Below are positions 15,386-24,014 of a stretch of DNA of 64,000 nucleotides, one piece after another. The translations under genes were made by a program, and so were the position numbers. Positions within the stretch are counted from its first letter, which is position 1, and each line of letters begins with the position of its first letter. Location of the stretch: the NCBI GenBank assembly GCA_036656795.1, contig JAVXHR010000007.1:1-64000 (forward strand). Reading direction: 5' to 3'. Source of the DNA: CAUPWF01 sp036656795 (lineage in GTDB: Bacteria > Bacillota > Clostridia > Lachnospirales > Lachnospiraceae). The notes under the pieces were generated by a model that saw only the letters and a list, made by a program, of their open reading frames with translations, did not search any database and was not told the DNA's origin.

Positions 15386-15412
15386 GGTCTTCTTTCGAGA
15401 AGATCTTTTTCT
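15386..15412 (+). terminator. Intrinsic terminator in the tup leader
   Basis: GGTCTTCT (15386-15393), a TTCG tetraloop and AGAAGATC (15398-15405) form a very stable 8-bp hairpin followed by TTTTT. It lies 33 bases before the tupA start. AGAAGA at 15350-15355, in the 3' arm of the leader RNA, can pair instead with TCTTCT of this hairpin, giving a ready antiterminator. Confidence 0.75.
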
Positions 15413-15444
15413 ATTTCATACGGGGAAAAGGAGGATGGAAGATT

Positions 15445-16329
15445 ATGAAAAAAAGAGTATTAGCAGTAGTATTAGTTACAATGATGTGTTTAGGTCTTGC
15501 AGCATGTGGATCAAAAGAAGAATCTAAAAAGGAAGAACCAAAGAAAGAAGAAACAAAAAAAGTTGAAGATAAAGGTAAATTAATGATGGCTACAACAACC
15601 AGTACCCAAGATACAGGATTACTAGATTATCTTCAACCATTATTTAAAGAAGATACCGGTTGGAATTTGGAATGGAATGCAGTAGGAACAGGTGAAGCTC
15701 TTAAATTAGGAGAAAATGGAGATGCAGATGTAGTATTGGTTCATGCGAAAGCAAGTGAAGAAGAATTTGTGAAAAATGGGTTTGGCGTAGAACGTTTTCC
15801 GGTAATGTATAATGATTTTGTTGTAATAGGACCGAAAGAACCAATTGCAAAATCAGAAGATATTAATGCAGTATTTACACAAATTGTAAATGAACAGCTT
15901 CCATTTGTTTCTAGAGGTGATGATTCTGGTACAGATAAAAAAGAAAAGAAAATATGGGAAGCTCTTGCAATCGATCCTGCAACAGATCCAAATTATATTG
16001 AATCAGGACAGGGAATGGGTGCAACAATTACTATGGCAGACGAGAAAAAAGCATATTGTATGTCAGATAGAGGTACTTGGTTAAAACAAAGTAAAGATGC
16101 AACATTAAAAAATGAATTGACTATTGTATGTGAAGGTGACAAGGGATTATTAAATCAATATGGAGTTATTGCTGTAAACCCTCAGAAATATCCGGAGATT
16201 AACAATGAAGGTGCAAATGATTTTATTGAATGGATTTGTTCGGAAAAAATACAGAAGTTAATAAAAGAATATGGTGTTAAAGAGTATGGACAAGCACTAT
16301 TTACACCAAATGCCGGAACACAGTCATAG
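15445..16329 (+). CDS. tupA: Tungstate ABC transporter substrate-binding lipoprotein TupA
   Basis: A 294-residue extracytoplasmic lipoprotein. The signal MKKRVLAVVLVTMMCLG ends in the lipobox LAAC, followed by a charged linker and MMATTTSTQDTGLLDYL, the signature of tungstate-binding TupA. NDFVVIGP, SRGDDSGTDKKEK and MADEKKAYCMSDRGTWL are further family motifs. The ATG at 15445 follows AAGGAGG; the longer upstream frame from 15298 would run through the leader RNA and terminator and is rejected. It provides tungstate for the AOR made by the operon just upstream. Confidence 0.94.
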   Translation: MKKRVLAVVLVTMMCLGLAACGSKEESKKEEPKKEETKKVEDKGKLMMATTTSTQDTGLLDYLQPLFKEDTGWNLEWNAVGTGEALKLGENGDADVVLVHAKASEEEFVKNGFGVERFPVMYNDFVVIGPKEPIAKSEDINAVFTQIVNEQLPFVSRGDDSGTDKKEKKIWEALAIDPATDPNYIESGQGMGATITMADEKKAYCMSDRGTWLKQSKDATLKNELTIVCEGDKGLLNQYGVIAVNPQKYPEINNEGANDFIEWICSEKIQKLIKEYGVKEYGQALFTPNAGTQS

Positions 16330-16347
16330 ATAAATTATAAAAATAAA

Positions 16348-16380
16348 AAGATGGAGATTTGAACTATAAATCTCCATCTT
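16348..16380 (+). promoter_or_regulatory. Stem-loop between tupA and tupB
   Basis: A perfect 13-bp stem, AAGATGGAGATTT against AAATCTCCATCTT, closes a 7-base loop. No T-run follows on the plus strand, so it is more likely an mRNA-protecting or partial-attenuation hairpin that keeps tupA transcript above tupBC, as is common after binding-protein genes. Confidence 0.6.
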
Positions 16381-16406
16381 GTGTTACAGAACAGGAGGAA
16401 TGAAAG

Positions 16407-17090
16407 ATGTTAGAATGGACGCAAAAAATCATCTTAGATGCGGGGATTTTAAGTGCAATTAAAGTTACATTTATTATGGCTATTTGCTCCACTGCAATTT
16501 CTTCTGTATTAGGATTACTATTGGGATTATTATTAGAGCGATTTTCATTTCCAGGAAAGAAAGCGTTGGTTCGTTTCAACAGAACATTGATGGGGGTGCC
16601 ACCCGTTGTGGTAGGTCTGGTTGTATATCTATTGTTAATGCGCCGAGGCCCACTGGGATCACTATCTTTGCTATTTACAGTGCCTGGTATGGTAATTGCA
16701 CAATGTATGATAATTACGCCAGTCATCTGTGGTATGATTTATTCATATGCGAGAAAGGCAGCGCCTTCAATTCGAGTATTTGGAATTACGATGGGAGCTA
16801 CAAAGTGGCAGACGACAAAGTTAATTATTAAGGAATTAAAAAAAGAAATATATTTTTGTATGGTTACAGGATTTGGCCGATCTATTAGCGAAGTAGGAGC
16901 GGTGATGTTAGTGGGTGGAAACATTAAAAATCAAACACGAACGATGACAACAGCAATTTCACTACTAAAGAGTCAAGGAATATTTACAGAGGGAGTGGCG
17001 CTTGGAATTGTACTTCTTCTTATGGCGTTTGTTTTACAATGGATATGCGACATACTCCAAAAGGAGGAAGCAGAAGATGAAAATTACTAA
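16407..17090 (+). CDS. tupB: Tungstate ABC transporter permease TupB
   Basis: A 227-residue inner-membrane permease with about five or six helices. The coupling loop MGATKWQTTKLIIKELKKEI and GRSISEVGAVMLVGGNI are characteristic of the Tup/Mod permease family. It starts after AGGAGG and overlaps the ATPase gene tupC by 14 bases. Confidence 0.93.
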   Translation: MLEWTQKIILDAGILSAIKVTFIMAICSTAISSVLGLLLGLLLERFSFPGKKALVRFNRTLMGVPPVVVGLVVYLLLMRRGPLGSLSLLFTVPGMVIAQCMIITPVICGMIYSYARKAAPSIRVFGITMGATKWQTTKLIIKELKKEIYFCMVTGFGRSISEVGAVMLVGGNIKNQTRTMTTAISLLKSQGIFTEGVALGIVLLLMAFVLQWICDILQKEEAEDENY

Positions 17091-17742
17091 TCTAGAAAAA
17101 AATATCGGAAAATTTGAGTTATATATTGACGATTTATATATAAAACCGGGGAAAATACATGGGATTGTTGGACCAAATGGGTGTGGAAAAACTGTGCTTT
17201 TGAAGATGATCATGGGAATATATGAACCGGATCAAGGAACAATTAATTACGATGGACTTGCTAAACAAGAGATTACTATGATGTCACAACGCCCCTATCT
17301 TATGCAGACATCTGTATATAAAAATCTAATCTATCCATTGCAAATTCGCAATCAAGTAGTGGAGGAGGATCAAATAGATGGATGGCTTTTGAGAGCGGGA
17401 TTATTGGAACAAAAAAAACAATATGCAAGAAGTTTATCAAGTGGAGAGCGTCAGAAATTGTCTTTTTTACGAGCATTAATTTTTCGCCCTAAATTAGTAC
17501 TGATAGACGAAACACTTTCAAATTTAGATGCGGAAAGTGAAGAATTGTTTGAAAATATTATACTTGAGATACAAGAAAAAGAGCCAATTACATGGCTTAT
17601 TGTAAATCATCAGTTAGACCATATTAAGCAGTTGTGTGACGAAATACATTATATGAAAAAAGGTAGGTTCATAAAACATGAAATTATTAAAAGTGGATAC
17701 GATAGAGATTGCCAGAGAAAAATTAAAAACAGCACTATGTGA
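17077..17742 (+). CDS. tupC: Tungstate ABC transporter ATPase TupC
   Basis: A 221-residue ATPase with Walker A GPNGCGKT near residue 30, Q-loop MMSQRP, signature LSSGERQKLSFLRAL and Walker B LVLIDETLSNLD, with the switch His in VNHQL. Walker B ends in DE with Thr, a common variant. I start at ATG 17077 after AGGAGG, since the longer frame from 17002 lies inside tupB. The last 65 bases overlap the start of moeA in another frame. Confidence 0.93.
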   Translation: MKITNLEKNIGKFELYIDDLYIKPGKIHGIVGPNGCGKTVLLKMIMGIYEPDQGTINYDGLAKQEITMMSQRPYLMQTSVYKNLIYPLQIRNQVVEEDQIDGWLLRAGLLEQKKQYARSLSSGERQKLSFLRALIFRPKLVLIDETLSNLDAESEELFENIILEIQEKEPITWLIVNHQLDHIKQLCDEIHYMKKGRFIKHEIIKSGYDRDCQRKIKNSTM

Positions 17743-18910
17743 TTCAGAACAGGTTACAATAATGAAAAAACTGCATCAAGCTTGTGGATATAGTTTGGCA
17801 GGTGATATCTATGCAACAGAACCAGTTCCGGCATTTCGACGTTCCACGGTGGATGGGTATGCGGTCAAAGCAGATAACACCGGTGGAGCGACTGAGAATG
17901 CTCCTGTATTTTTGAAAATTATAGGAGAAGTGGAGATGGGATATGCTGCCAAGGAACAGCTAGAACAAGGACAGTGTATCTATGTTCCAACAGGAGGAAT
18001 GATTCCGGAGGGAGCAGATGCAATGGTTATGGTAGAATATTGTGAACAATTCACACAGGATCAAATTGCAATCTATACTACAGTAGCGTCTCAGGCTGGA
18101 ATTGTAGATATTGGAGAAGATATGAAGAGTGGGCAGTTGGTTTTAAAAAGAGGAACCACTTTGCGTCCACAGGAAATTGGAGCATTGGCAGCAATTGGTG
18201 AGACAGAGATTTTGGTATATGCCCCCTGGAAAGTGACAATTATCTCTACAGGAGATGAATTGATTTCTCCTGAGAAGATACCTCAAAAGGGACAGATACG
18301 AGATATTAATACATATGGAATACAGGCACAGGCAGAAAAAAATCATATGGAAGTTGTAGATTGTTTTGTATTAAAAGATCAAAATGGAGACTTAAAGGAA
18401 AAGGTACAACAGGCATTAACGACTAGCGATGTTGTAGTTATTTCTGGTGGTAGTTCTCAAGGAAAAAAAGATGAAACACATCAGATAATTGATGAAATTG
18501 CAAGTGAAGGTGCATTTACACATGGATTAGCATTGAAACCTGGAAAACCGACGATTATAGGGTATGATAAGCCAACGAATACAATATTAGTTGGACTTCC
18601 CGGACATCCTGCAGCGGCTATGATGGTCTTCGAGTTGTTAATTAGTTGGATACAAAAGGAAAGAACCGGTGCAAAGGTTGAGGTGACAACCAAAGGGTAT
18701 CTGTCCACCAATCTGCCGGGAGCACCAGGCAGAAAGACCTGTCAGTTGGTGCAACTTAAGAGACGAGAAGATGGAGCACAAGAGGTGGTTCCAATATTTG
18801 GGAAATCAGGCATGATTAGTACATTGACAAGAGCAGATGGATATATATTAATGGAAGAGAATCAAGAAGGATTACAGAAGGGAGAAGAAGTGGAAGTGTT
18901 TTTTATTTAA
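17678..18910 (+). CDS. moeA: Molybdopterin metal-insertion enzyme MoeA
   Basis: A 410-residue MoeA that ligates tungstate or molybdate to adenylated pterin. It has VPAFRRSTVDGYAVKA, MIPEGADAMVMVEYCE, STGDELI, RDINTYGIQAQAE, ISGGSSQGKKDETHQII, KPGKPTIIG and GLPGHPAAAMMVFELL. The N-terminus MKLLKVDTIEIAREKL is normal for the family, so the 65-base overlap with tupC appears real and not a mis-called start. It is the fourth gene of the tup operon and one of two moeA genes here. Confidence 0.93.
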   Translation: MKLLKVDTIEIAREKLKTALCDSEQVTIMKKLHQACGYSLAGDIYATEPVPAFRRSTVDGYAVKADNTGGATENAPVFLKIIGEVEMGYAAKEQLEQGQCIYVPTGGMIPEGADAMVMVEYCEQFTQDQIAIYTTVASQAGIVDIGEDMKSGQLVLKRGTTLRPQEIGALAAIGETEILVYAPWKVTIISTGDELISPEKIPQKGQIRDINTYGIQAQAEKNHMEVVDCFVLKDQNGDLKEKVQQALTTSDVVVISGGSSQGKKDETHQIIDEIASEGAFTHGLALKPGKPTIIGYDKPTNTILVGLPGHPAAAMMVFELLISWIQKERTGAKVEVTTKGYLSTNLPGAPGRKTCQLVQLKRREDGAQEVVPIFGKSGMISTLTRADGYILMEENQEGLQKGEEVEVFFI

Positions 18911-18943
18911 TGGGAGGATTTACACAGAGAGGATGGACAGAAT

Positions 18944-20848
18944 ATGGGAAAGCGCAATCTATATTTAAATACAATGCCGGTAGAAGAAGCGAAAGAGATT
19001 TATATGCATGCTTTGGAAGAAGAATTGATTCCGAAAAAAGAAAAGATACCGGTAGAAAAAAGCTTGGGAAGAGTGACAGCAGATGCTGTGTATGCAAGAT
19101 GCTGTTCCCCTCTTTTTAATGCAGCCGCTATGGATGGAATCGGGGTTATTGCAAAAAAAACAAAAGGAGCAACAGATGCAAATCCAATGACACTAAAAAG
19201 GGGGACTGATTTTATGATTGTGGATACAGGAGATCCCATTCGCAGTCCTTATGATGCAGTGATTATGGCAGAAGATCTATTAGAAATTGATGAAGATACG
19301 GTGCAGATTATGGCGGCGGCCTCAGGGTGGCAGCATGTACGACCTATTGGAGAGGATATCGTACAAGGAGAGATGTTAATTCCGAATCACTATCAGATAC
19401 GTCCCATGGATATCGGTGTCTTGTTGTCCGGAGGTATTCTAGAAGTTTCGGTATTTGAGTGTCCAAAAGTAGGAATTATTCCAACAGGAACAGAAATCAT
19501 TGAACCTACTAAAACACCAAAAGATGGAGATATCATTGAGTCAAATTCCAGAATGTTTGAAGCAATGGTAACAACCTATGGTGGGGTGCCGGATAGGTGT
19601 AATATCGTGGAGGATCATTATGAGCATATAAAGTCAGCCATTTTACATGCCTTAGATACAAATGATATTGTGGTGATTAATGCTGGATCAAGCGCGGGAA
19701 CAGAAGATTATACGGTGCATATATTACGGGAAATAGGACGGGTTCTAGTCCACGGAGTGGCAATTAAACCCGGAAAACCAGTAATTCTTGCAATAGTAGA
19801 TCACAAACCAGTTATTGGACTTCCCGGATATCCGGTATCTGCATATATTGATTTTGAAGCTTTTGTCAAGCCTGTAATGAATTTTTATACTGGTTTAAAT
19901 CATAGAGCAGGCAATCAGATTCAAACGGTGCTTTCAAAGCGTCTGGTATCTTCCTTAAAACATAAAGAATATGTGCGGGTAAAAGTAGGAAAAGTAGGAG
20001 ATAAGTTTGTTGCATCTCCACTTGCCAGAGGTGCAGGAGCAGCAATGAGTCTTGTGAGGGCAGATGGATTCTGTGTAATTGAACAAAATAGTGAGGGATA
20101 TGAAGCAGGTGAACAAGTAAATGTAGAGTTATATCGTTCATTAGAAGAGATTGAACATACGGTAGTAGCAATTGGAAGCCATGATCTTATACTAGATGTT
20201 CTGGCAGACATGTTACCACTTCAGACAGCGGGAATTTTCCTTTCCAGTGCTCATGTGGGCAGTATGGGTGGGCTTATGGCCCTTCAAAGAAGAGAAGCAC
20301 ATATTGCACCGATTCATCTATTAGATGAAGAAACGGGTATCTATAATGAATCATACCTTAAGACTCTTTTTCTGGATCGGGAAATGGTGTTGGTAAAAGG
20401 GGTTAGACGTATTCAGGGAATTATAGTGCAACAGGGAAATCCTCTTCACATTCAGGGAATCAAAGATTTAAAGGAATGCAGATATGTGAATCGGCAACGA
20501 GGAGCAGGGACTCGGATTTTGTTTGATTATCAATTGAAAAAGGCAGGGATACTGCCAGAAGAAATTGATGGATATGAAAAAGAGGTGGCAACTCATATGG
20601 CAGTTGCGGCATTAATTCAAGGGGATGGAGCAGATGCGGGGATGGGAATATATTCGGCGGCAGAAGCCATGAATCTTGATTTTATCCCGGTGGGAGAAGA
20701 AGAGTATGATTTTGCTATGGAAAAAGAAAGCCTAAAGCTCCCGGAGGTACAGGCGTTTTTGCAGGTCTTGAGAAGTAAAGTCTTTCGCCAAAGGGTAGAG
20801 GAGCTAAAAGGATATGATTGTAAGGAAAGTGGAAGATACGCTAAATAA
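18944..20848 (+). CDS. MoeA-like protein fused to a periplasmic-binding-like domain
   Basis: A 634-residue protein. Residues ~1-400 are MoeA-like (FNAAAMDGIGVIA, YDAVIMAEDLLEI, IIPTGTEIIEP, DIIESNSRMFEAM, INAGSSAGTEDYT, KPGKPVILAI, GLPGYPVSAYIDFE). Residues ~410-634 form a PBP-like domain (IAIGSHDLILDVLADML, GIKDLKECRYVNRQRGAGTR, THMAVAALIQGDGADAGMGI), similar to binding domains of molybdate-responsive proteins. The combination is a known family. Having it beside a plain MoeA may separate tungsten from molybdenum insertion (inference). It ends the operon and converges with the ABC-F gene, overlapping it by 8 bases. Confidence 0.9.
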   Translation: MGKRNLYLNTMPVEEAKEIYMHALEEELIPKKEKIPVEKSLGRVTADAVYARCCSPLFNAAAMDGIGVIAKKTKGATDANPMTLKRGTDFMIVDTGDPIRSPYDAVIMAEDLLEIDEDTVQIMAAASGWQHVRPIGEDIVQGEMLIPNHYQIRPMDIGVLLSGGILEVSVFECPKVGIIPTGTEIIEPTKTPKDGDIIESNSRMFEAMVTTYGGVPDRCNIVEDHYEHIKSAILHALDTNDIVVINAGSSAGTEDYTVHILREIGRVLVHGVAIKPGKPVILAIVDHKPVIGLPGYPVSAYIDFEAFVKPVMNFYTGLNHRAGNQIQTVLSKRLVSSLKHKEYVRVKVGKVGDKFVASPLARGAGAAMSLVRADGFCVIEQNSEGYEAGEQVNVELYRSLEEIEHTVVAIGSHDLILDVLADMLPLQTAGIFLSSAHVGSMGGLMALQRREAHIAPIHLLDEETGIYNESYLKTLFLDREMVLVKGVRRIQGIIVQQGNPLHIQGIKDLKECRYVNRQRGAGTRILFDYQLKKAGILPEEIDGYEKEVATHMAVAALIQGDGADAGMGIYSAAEAMNLDFIPVGEEEYDFAMEKESLKLPEVQAFLQVLRSKVFRQRVEELKGYDCKESGRYAK

Positions 20849-22577
20849 GAGGAACATTTATTAACTCGTATAATAAAGTTCGTGCAAACTCAAAATCGTT
20901 ATCTTTTAAAGCATGAGCTATTTGGGTTTCTGTAGATTTTTTCTTTTGTTCAAGTTCCAGATAGTCACAATCAAAATAAAGAGAATACATTATTTTTCTG
21001 AATTTTCTTGTGCTCATTTTTCGAATGGTTTTATGTTCAATCCATAAAATAAAATCTGTAGAATTCACAATAGAATAGAAGTCATGGGAAATCATAAGGA
21101 TTGCGCCTTTATAGTTTTTCATGGCATGTTCTAATGCTATTTGTGCATAGGTATCTAGATGGCTTGATGGTTCATCAAGAAGTAGCAGATTTGCATTTCC
21201 TGTAGCAATTTTTGCTAGTTGCAGTGTAGTTTTTTCACCACCGGACAAAGAATGAATCTTTTGCATAAGGGTTTCTTTTACAAACCCATACTCAGAAAGA
21301 TATGAGATGACTTCGGAATTGGTCTTAAAGCCGAAATCAAGAAATTCCTCAAGTATAGTATTGGATTCCGTAAGGGCTTCACCTTGAAGTTGAGATAAAT
21401 AAGCCATATTGACCTCTTCGTGTAGTTGAATCGAAGAATGATTGTTTTTAAATATTTCACGAAGTAATGTGGTTTTTCCAGTGCCATTTGGACCAACTAA
21501 GGCGACTTTATCGGTAGATTTTATCTCGAAGTTAACATTTGTAAGAAGTTCATCTTCAAAGGCAACTGTATAATCATGGACTTTTAAAATTATGGTATCT
21601 TCTATTTCGTGTGCTAAAGTAAATTGAATGTTGGGTTGTGTGATTTCTACAAAGGGAGCCTTAATGCTACGAGATTCCAAGCGTTCCTGCATTTTTACTC
21701 TTGCGTGCAAGGTTTTTCCTTTGGCTGCACTGTAAATCTGTGTTGCATTCGTTCGTAGTTGATTGATTAAGTTTGTATTTCTTTCGATTTCCAATGCATC
21801 TCTATTGGCGAGTTCTTGCAACTCAATTTTACGTTCTAATATGGATAGATTATAATCAGTAAAATTGCCGTCAAATTCTTGAAGTTCCATGTTCTCAAGA
21901 TGTAAAATTTTATTAAAACAATGATTCAATAAGTAGCGATTGTGGGTAATAACTAGCATTGTTTCATTATGTGCATTGATTAGATTTTTCAGTGAGTTTA
22001 TATTTTCAAAGTCCAGATAAGCATCGGGTTCATCCATAATTAATAGATTAGGTCTGCTTAGCATTTCTTTGATTATCTGCACAAGCTTAAATTCGCCATT
22101 GCTAAGTTTAGATATACTTTGATACTTATGCTTATTTAAATTTGCTAAATTCAGTTTTTTATTTATATTGCTTTCAAAATTATCACCATCAATTGCTTGA
22201 AAGGAATCTAATACTTGCTGGTATTTTTCTAATAAAGAATCTATTTCCACAGCAACACTCATTTCAGCACAAAGAGAGATTAATTCTTGCTGAAGTTTTG
22301 TGAATGATTCTGCAACATATGCAAACACAGTTACTTCTTTTGCTGTTTCTTTTGGAAAGAACTGACTGACATAACCAATTCTGCAATCAGGTGCTATCTC
22401 TAATTTGCCGTCAAACATATAGTTGTCTGGATGCATCATTAAATCTATTAAAGTACTTTTTCCATTACCACTGGTACCTATAAAAGCACAATGCTGACCC
22501 TCGGTTAAGGTAAAAGAAATTTCATGATATAAATCTTTATAAGGAAATGAGTAGGATAAGTTATTTATTTTTATCAT
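20841..22577 (-). CDS. ABC-F family ATPase (ribosome-associated)
   Basis: A 578-residue soluble protein with two ATPase domains and no membrane segments, which defines the ABC-F class. Domain 1 has GTSGNGKST near residue 34, LSNGE and LLIMDEPDAYLD. Domain 2 has GPNGTGKTT near 366, LSGGEKTTLQLAKI and LLLLDEPSSHLD. A charged linker of about 80 residues separates them. ABC-F proteins bind the ribosomal E site, and several confer resistance to lincosamides, streptogramins or pleuromutilins. This one cannot be assigned to a resistance subtype by eye. It is monocistronic and points toward the cofactor operon. Confidence 0.88.
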   Translation of the reverse strand: MIKINNLSYSFPYKDLYHEISFTLTEGQHCAFIGTSGNGKSTLIDLMMHPDNYMFDGKLEIAPDCRIGYVSQFFPKETAKEVTVFAYVAESFTKLQQELISLCAEMSVAVEIDSLLEKYQQVLDSFQAIDGDNFESNINKKLNLANLNKHKYQSISKLSNGEFKLVQIIKEMLSRPNLLIMDEPDAYLDFENINSLKNLINAHNETMLVITHNRYLLNHCFNKILHLENMELQEFDGNFTDYNLSILERKIELQELANRDALEIERNTNLINQLRTNATQIYSAAKGKTLHARVKMQERLESRSIKAPFVEITQPNIQFTLAHEIEDTIILKVHDYTVAFEDELLTNVNFEIKSTDKVALVGPNGTGKTTLLREIFKNNHSSIQLHEEVNMAYLSQLQGEALTESNTILEEFLDFGFKTNSEVISYLSEYGFVKETLMQKIHSLSGGEKTTLQLAKIATGNANLLLLDEPSSHLDTYAQIALEHAMKNYKGAILMISHDFYSIVNSTDFILWIEHKTIRKMSTRKFRKIMYSLYFDCDYLELEQKKKSTETQIAHALKDNDFEFARTLLYELINVPLI

Positions 22578-22701
22578 TATATTACCTTTCTGTTATTAAA
22601 ATCCTTTGTAGCATACCATCTATTCTAATGAATTACAATATTTTTCAAAATTGAAAAGACCTTTTAAAAAAGACTTTTTTATAGAAGTGAAAGCCATCTA
22701 G

Positions 22702-22730
22702 TTGACATATAGTTAAAATTCTTCTATAAT
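22702..22730 (+). promoter_or_regulatory. Consensus promoter of the TetR operon
   Basis: A perfect TTGACA (22702-22707), a 17-base spacer and a perfect TATAAT (22725-22730). Such a strong promoter is usually held down by a repressor, which fits the palindrome directly after it. Confidence 0.88.
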
Positions 22731-22742
22731 GAACAATGTTCA
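22730..22742. promoter_or_regulatory. Palindromic operator TGAACA-N-TGTTCA
   Basis: TGAACAATGTTCA is a perfect palindrome around one central base. It overlaps the end of the -10 box and the expected transcription start, ahead of a TetR-type gene. It is a good candidate for self-repression. Confidence 0.65.
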
Positions 22743-22754
22743 ATATAGAGAGAG

Positions 22755-23336
22755 GTGAGAATTATAAATAAGATTGTTACATCAAAAGAAGCGATTTTAA
22801 AGACCTGCAGAGAACTTGTGGCGAAACAAGGTTTACAGTCTTTGGATATGCGAAGTGTAGCAAAGAAATGCAATGTTTCCGTAGGCTCGGTTTACAATTA
22901 TTTTCCATCTAAAGCTGACTTAATTGCGGCAACTATACAAGATGTATGGTACGATATATTTCATATGGGAGAAGTGTGCAAAGCCGATGATTCTTTTCCA
23001 GAATATGTGGAACGTATATTTGACAGTGTTCAAGTTGGAACATCAGAATATTGTCACTTCTTTACAGCACATTCTTTGAGCTTTGCCAATGAAGAAAAAG
23101 GAAAAGCAAGGGAAGTAATGGACGGATATTTTGAACATATGAAAGCAGGACTTTTAAGTGTATTAGAGGGCGACGGGAAAGTGAAGGAGTTTGCATTTTC
23201 ATCAGATATTACAAAGCAGGAGTTTGTGGAGTTTGTTTTTGCGAGTATGATTATGCTATTGATGAAGAAAGAAAGTTCATGTCAAATGTTATTGGAAATA
23301 ATTAAACGTTTTATCTATACAACGACGTGTATTTGA
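22755..23336 (+). CDS. TetR/AcrR family transcriptional regulator
   Basis: A repressor of about 190 residues. The N-terminal helix-turn-helix is ILKTCRELVAKQGLQSLDMR followed by SVAKKCNVSVGSVYNYFPSK; the C-terminal ligand domain is unrecognised. The start is uncertain. GTG at 22755 overlaps the only ribosome binding site (AGAGAGGTG), while ATT or ATA codons at 22761 and 22764 lie at a better distance but are unusual starts. It heads an operon with two membrane proteins and a flavodoxin/ferredoxin, which it probably controls. Confidence 0.88.
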   Translation: MRIINKIVTSKEAILKTCRELVAKQGLQSLDMRSVAKKCNVSVGSVYNYFPSKADLIAATIQDVWYDIFHMGEVCKADDSFPEYVERIFDSVQVGTSEYCHFFTAHSLSFANEEKGKAREVMDGYFEHMKAGLLSVLEGDGKVKEFAFSSDITKQEFVEFVFASMIMLLMKKESSCQMLLEIIKRFIYTTTCI

Positions 23337-23348
23337 GAGGAGAATGAT

Positions 23349-24014
23349 ATGCAGGCAATTATGGAAACAATTTTTGATATTGTATATTTAACAACTGTTA
23401 TTACGATTGGTGTTTTAATGATAAAGAGCAGTGGGGGAAAAAGACAATATTTGGTGTTTGGGATTATGGCGTTCACACTTGGAGTAGGAGATTCATTTCA
23501 TCTAATTCCAAGAGCTTTAGCACTTTGCACTACAGGACTTGAAAATTATGTAGTTGCACTTGGAATTGGGAAACTTATTACATCTATTACCATGACAATT
23601 TTTTATCTATTATTATATTATGTATGGCGGTTACGTTATCAGATTAAAGGGAGACAGGGATTAACAATTACCATGTATGGATTGGCACTTCTTAGAATTA
23701 TACTTTGCTTTTTGCCACAAAACGAGTGGACAAGTATGACACCGCCATTGTCTTGGGGCATATATCGTAATATTCCATTTGCCTTGATGGGATTACTTGT
23801 GATTGTATTATTTTATCAAAGTACAAAAAAAGGGCAGGACAAGGCCTTTCGATTTATGTGGGCAACCATCGTATTAAGTTTTGCATTCTATATTCCGGTA
23901 GTACTTTTTGCAGATACAATTCCTGCAATTGGCGCGTTGATGATTCCAAAAACCTGTGCCTATGTATGGACTGTACTCATAGGATATCTTGAAATGAAAG
24001 GAGAAAAAAAATAA
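23349..24014 (+). CDS. Membrane protein of unknown function
   Basis: A 221-residue protein with about seven predicted membrane helices and very short loops, apart from two basic stretches (KSSGGKRQ, RLRYQIKGRQG) that probably face the cytoplasm. I recognise no named family. It lies 12 bases after the TetR gene with GAGAGGAG upstream, and its stop overlaps the next start (TAATG). It is probably part of one redox-related membrane unit with the two following genes. Confidence 0.75.
   Translation: MQAIMETIFDIVYLTTVITIGVLMIKSSGGKRQYLVFGIMAFTLGVGDSFHLIPRALALCTTGLENYVVALGIGKLITSITMTIFYLLLYYVWRLRYQIKGRQGLTITMYGLALLRIILCFLPQNEWTSMTPPLSWGIYRNIPFALMGLLVIVLFYQSTKKGQDKAFRFMWATIVLSFAFYIPVVLFADTIPAIGALMIPKTCAYVWTVLIGYLEMKGEKK

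Noticed and set aside
15298..15444. 49-residue N-terminal extension of TupA
   Set aside because: It would be translated from the leader RNA and terminator; the lipoprotein signal begins at 15445 with a good ribosome binding site.
18910..19119. 69-codon frame between the two moeA genes
   Set aside because: It is out of frame with and overlaps the well-supported second MoeA.
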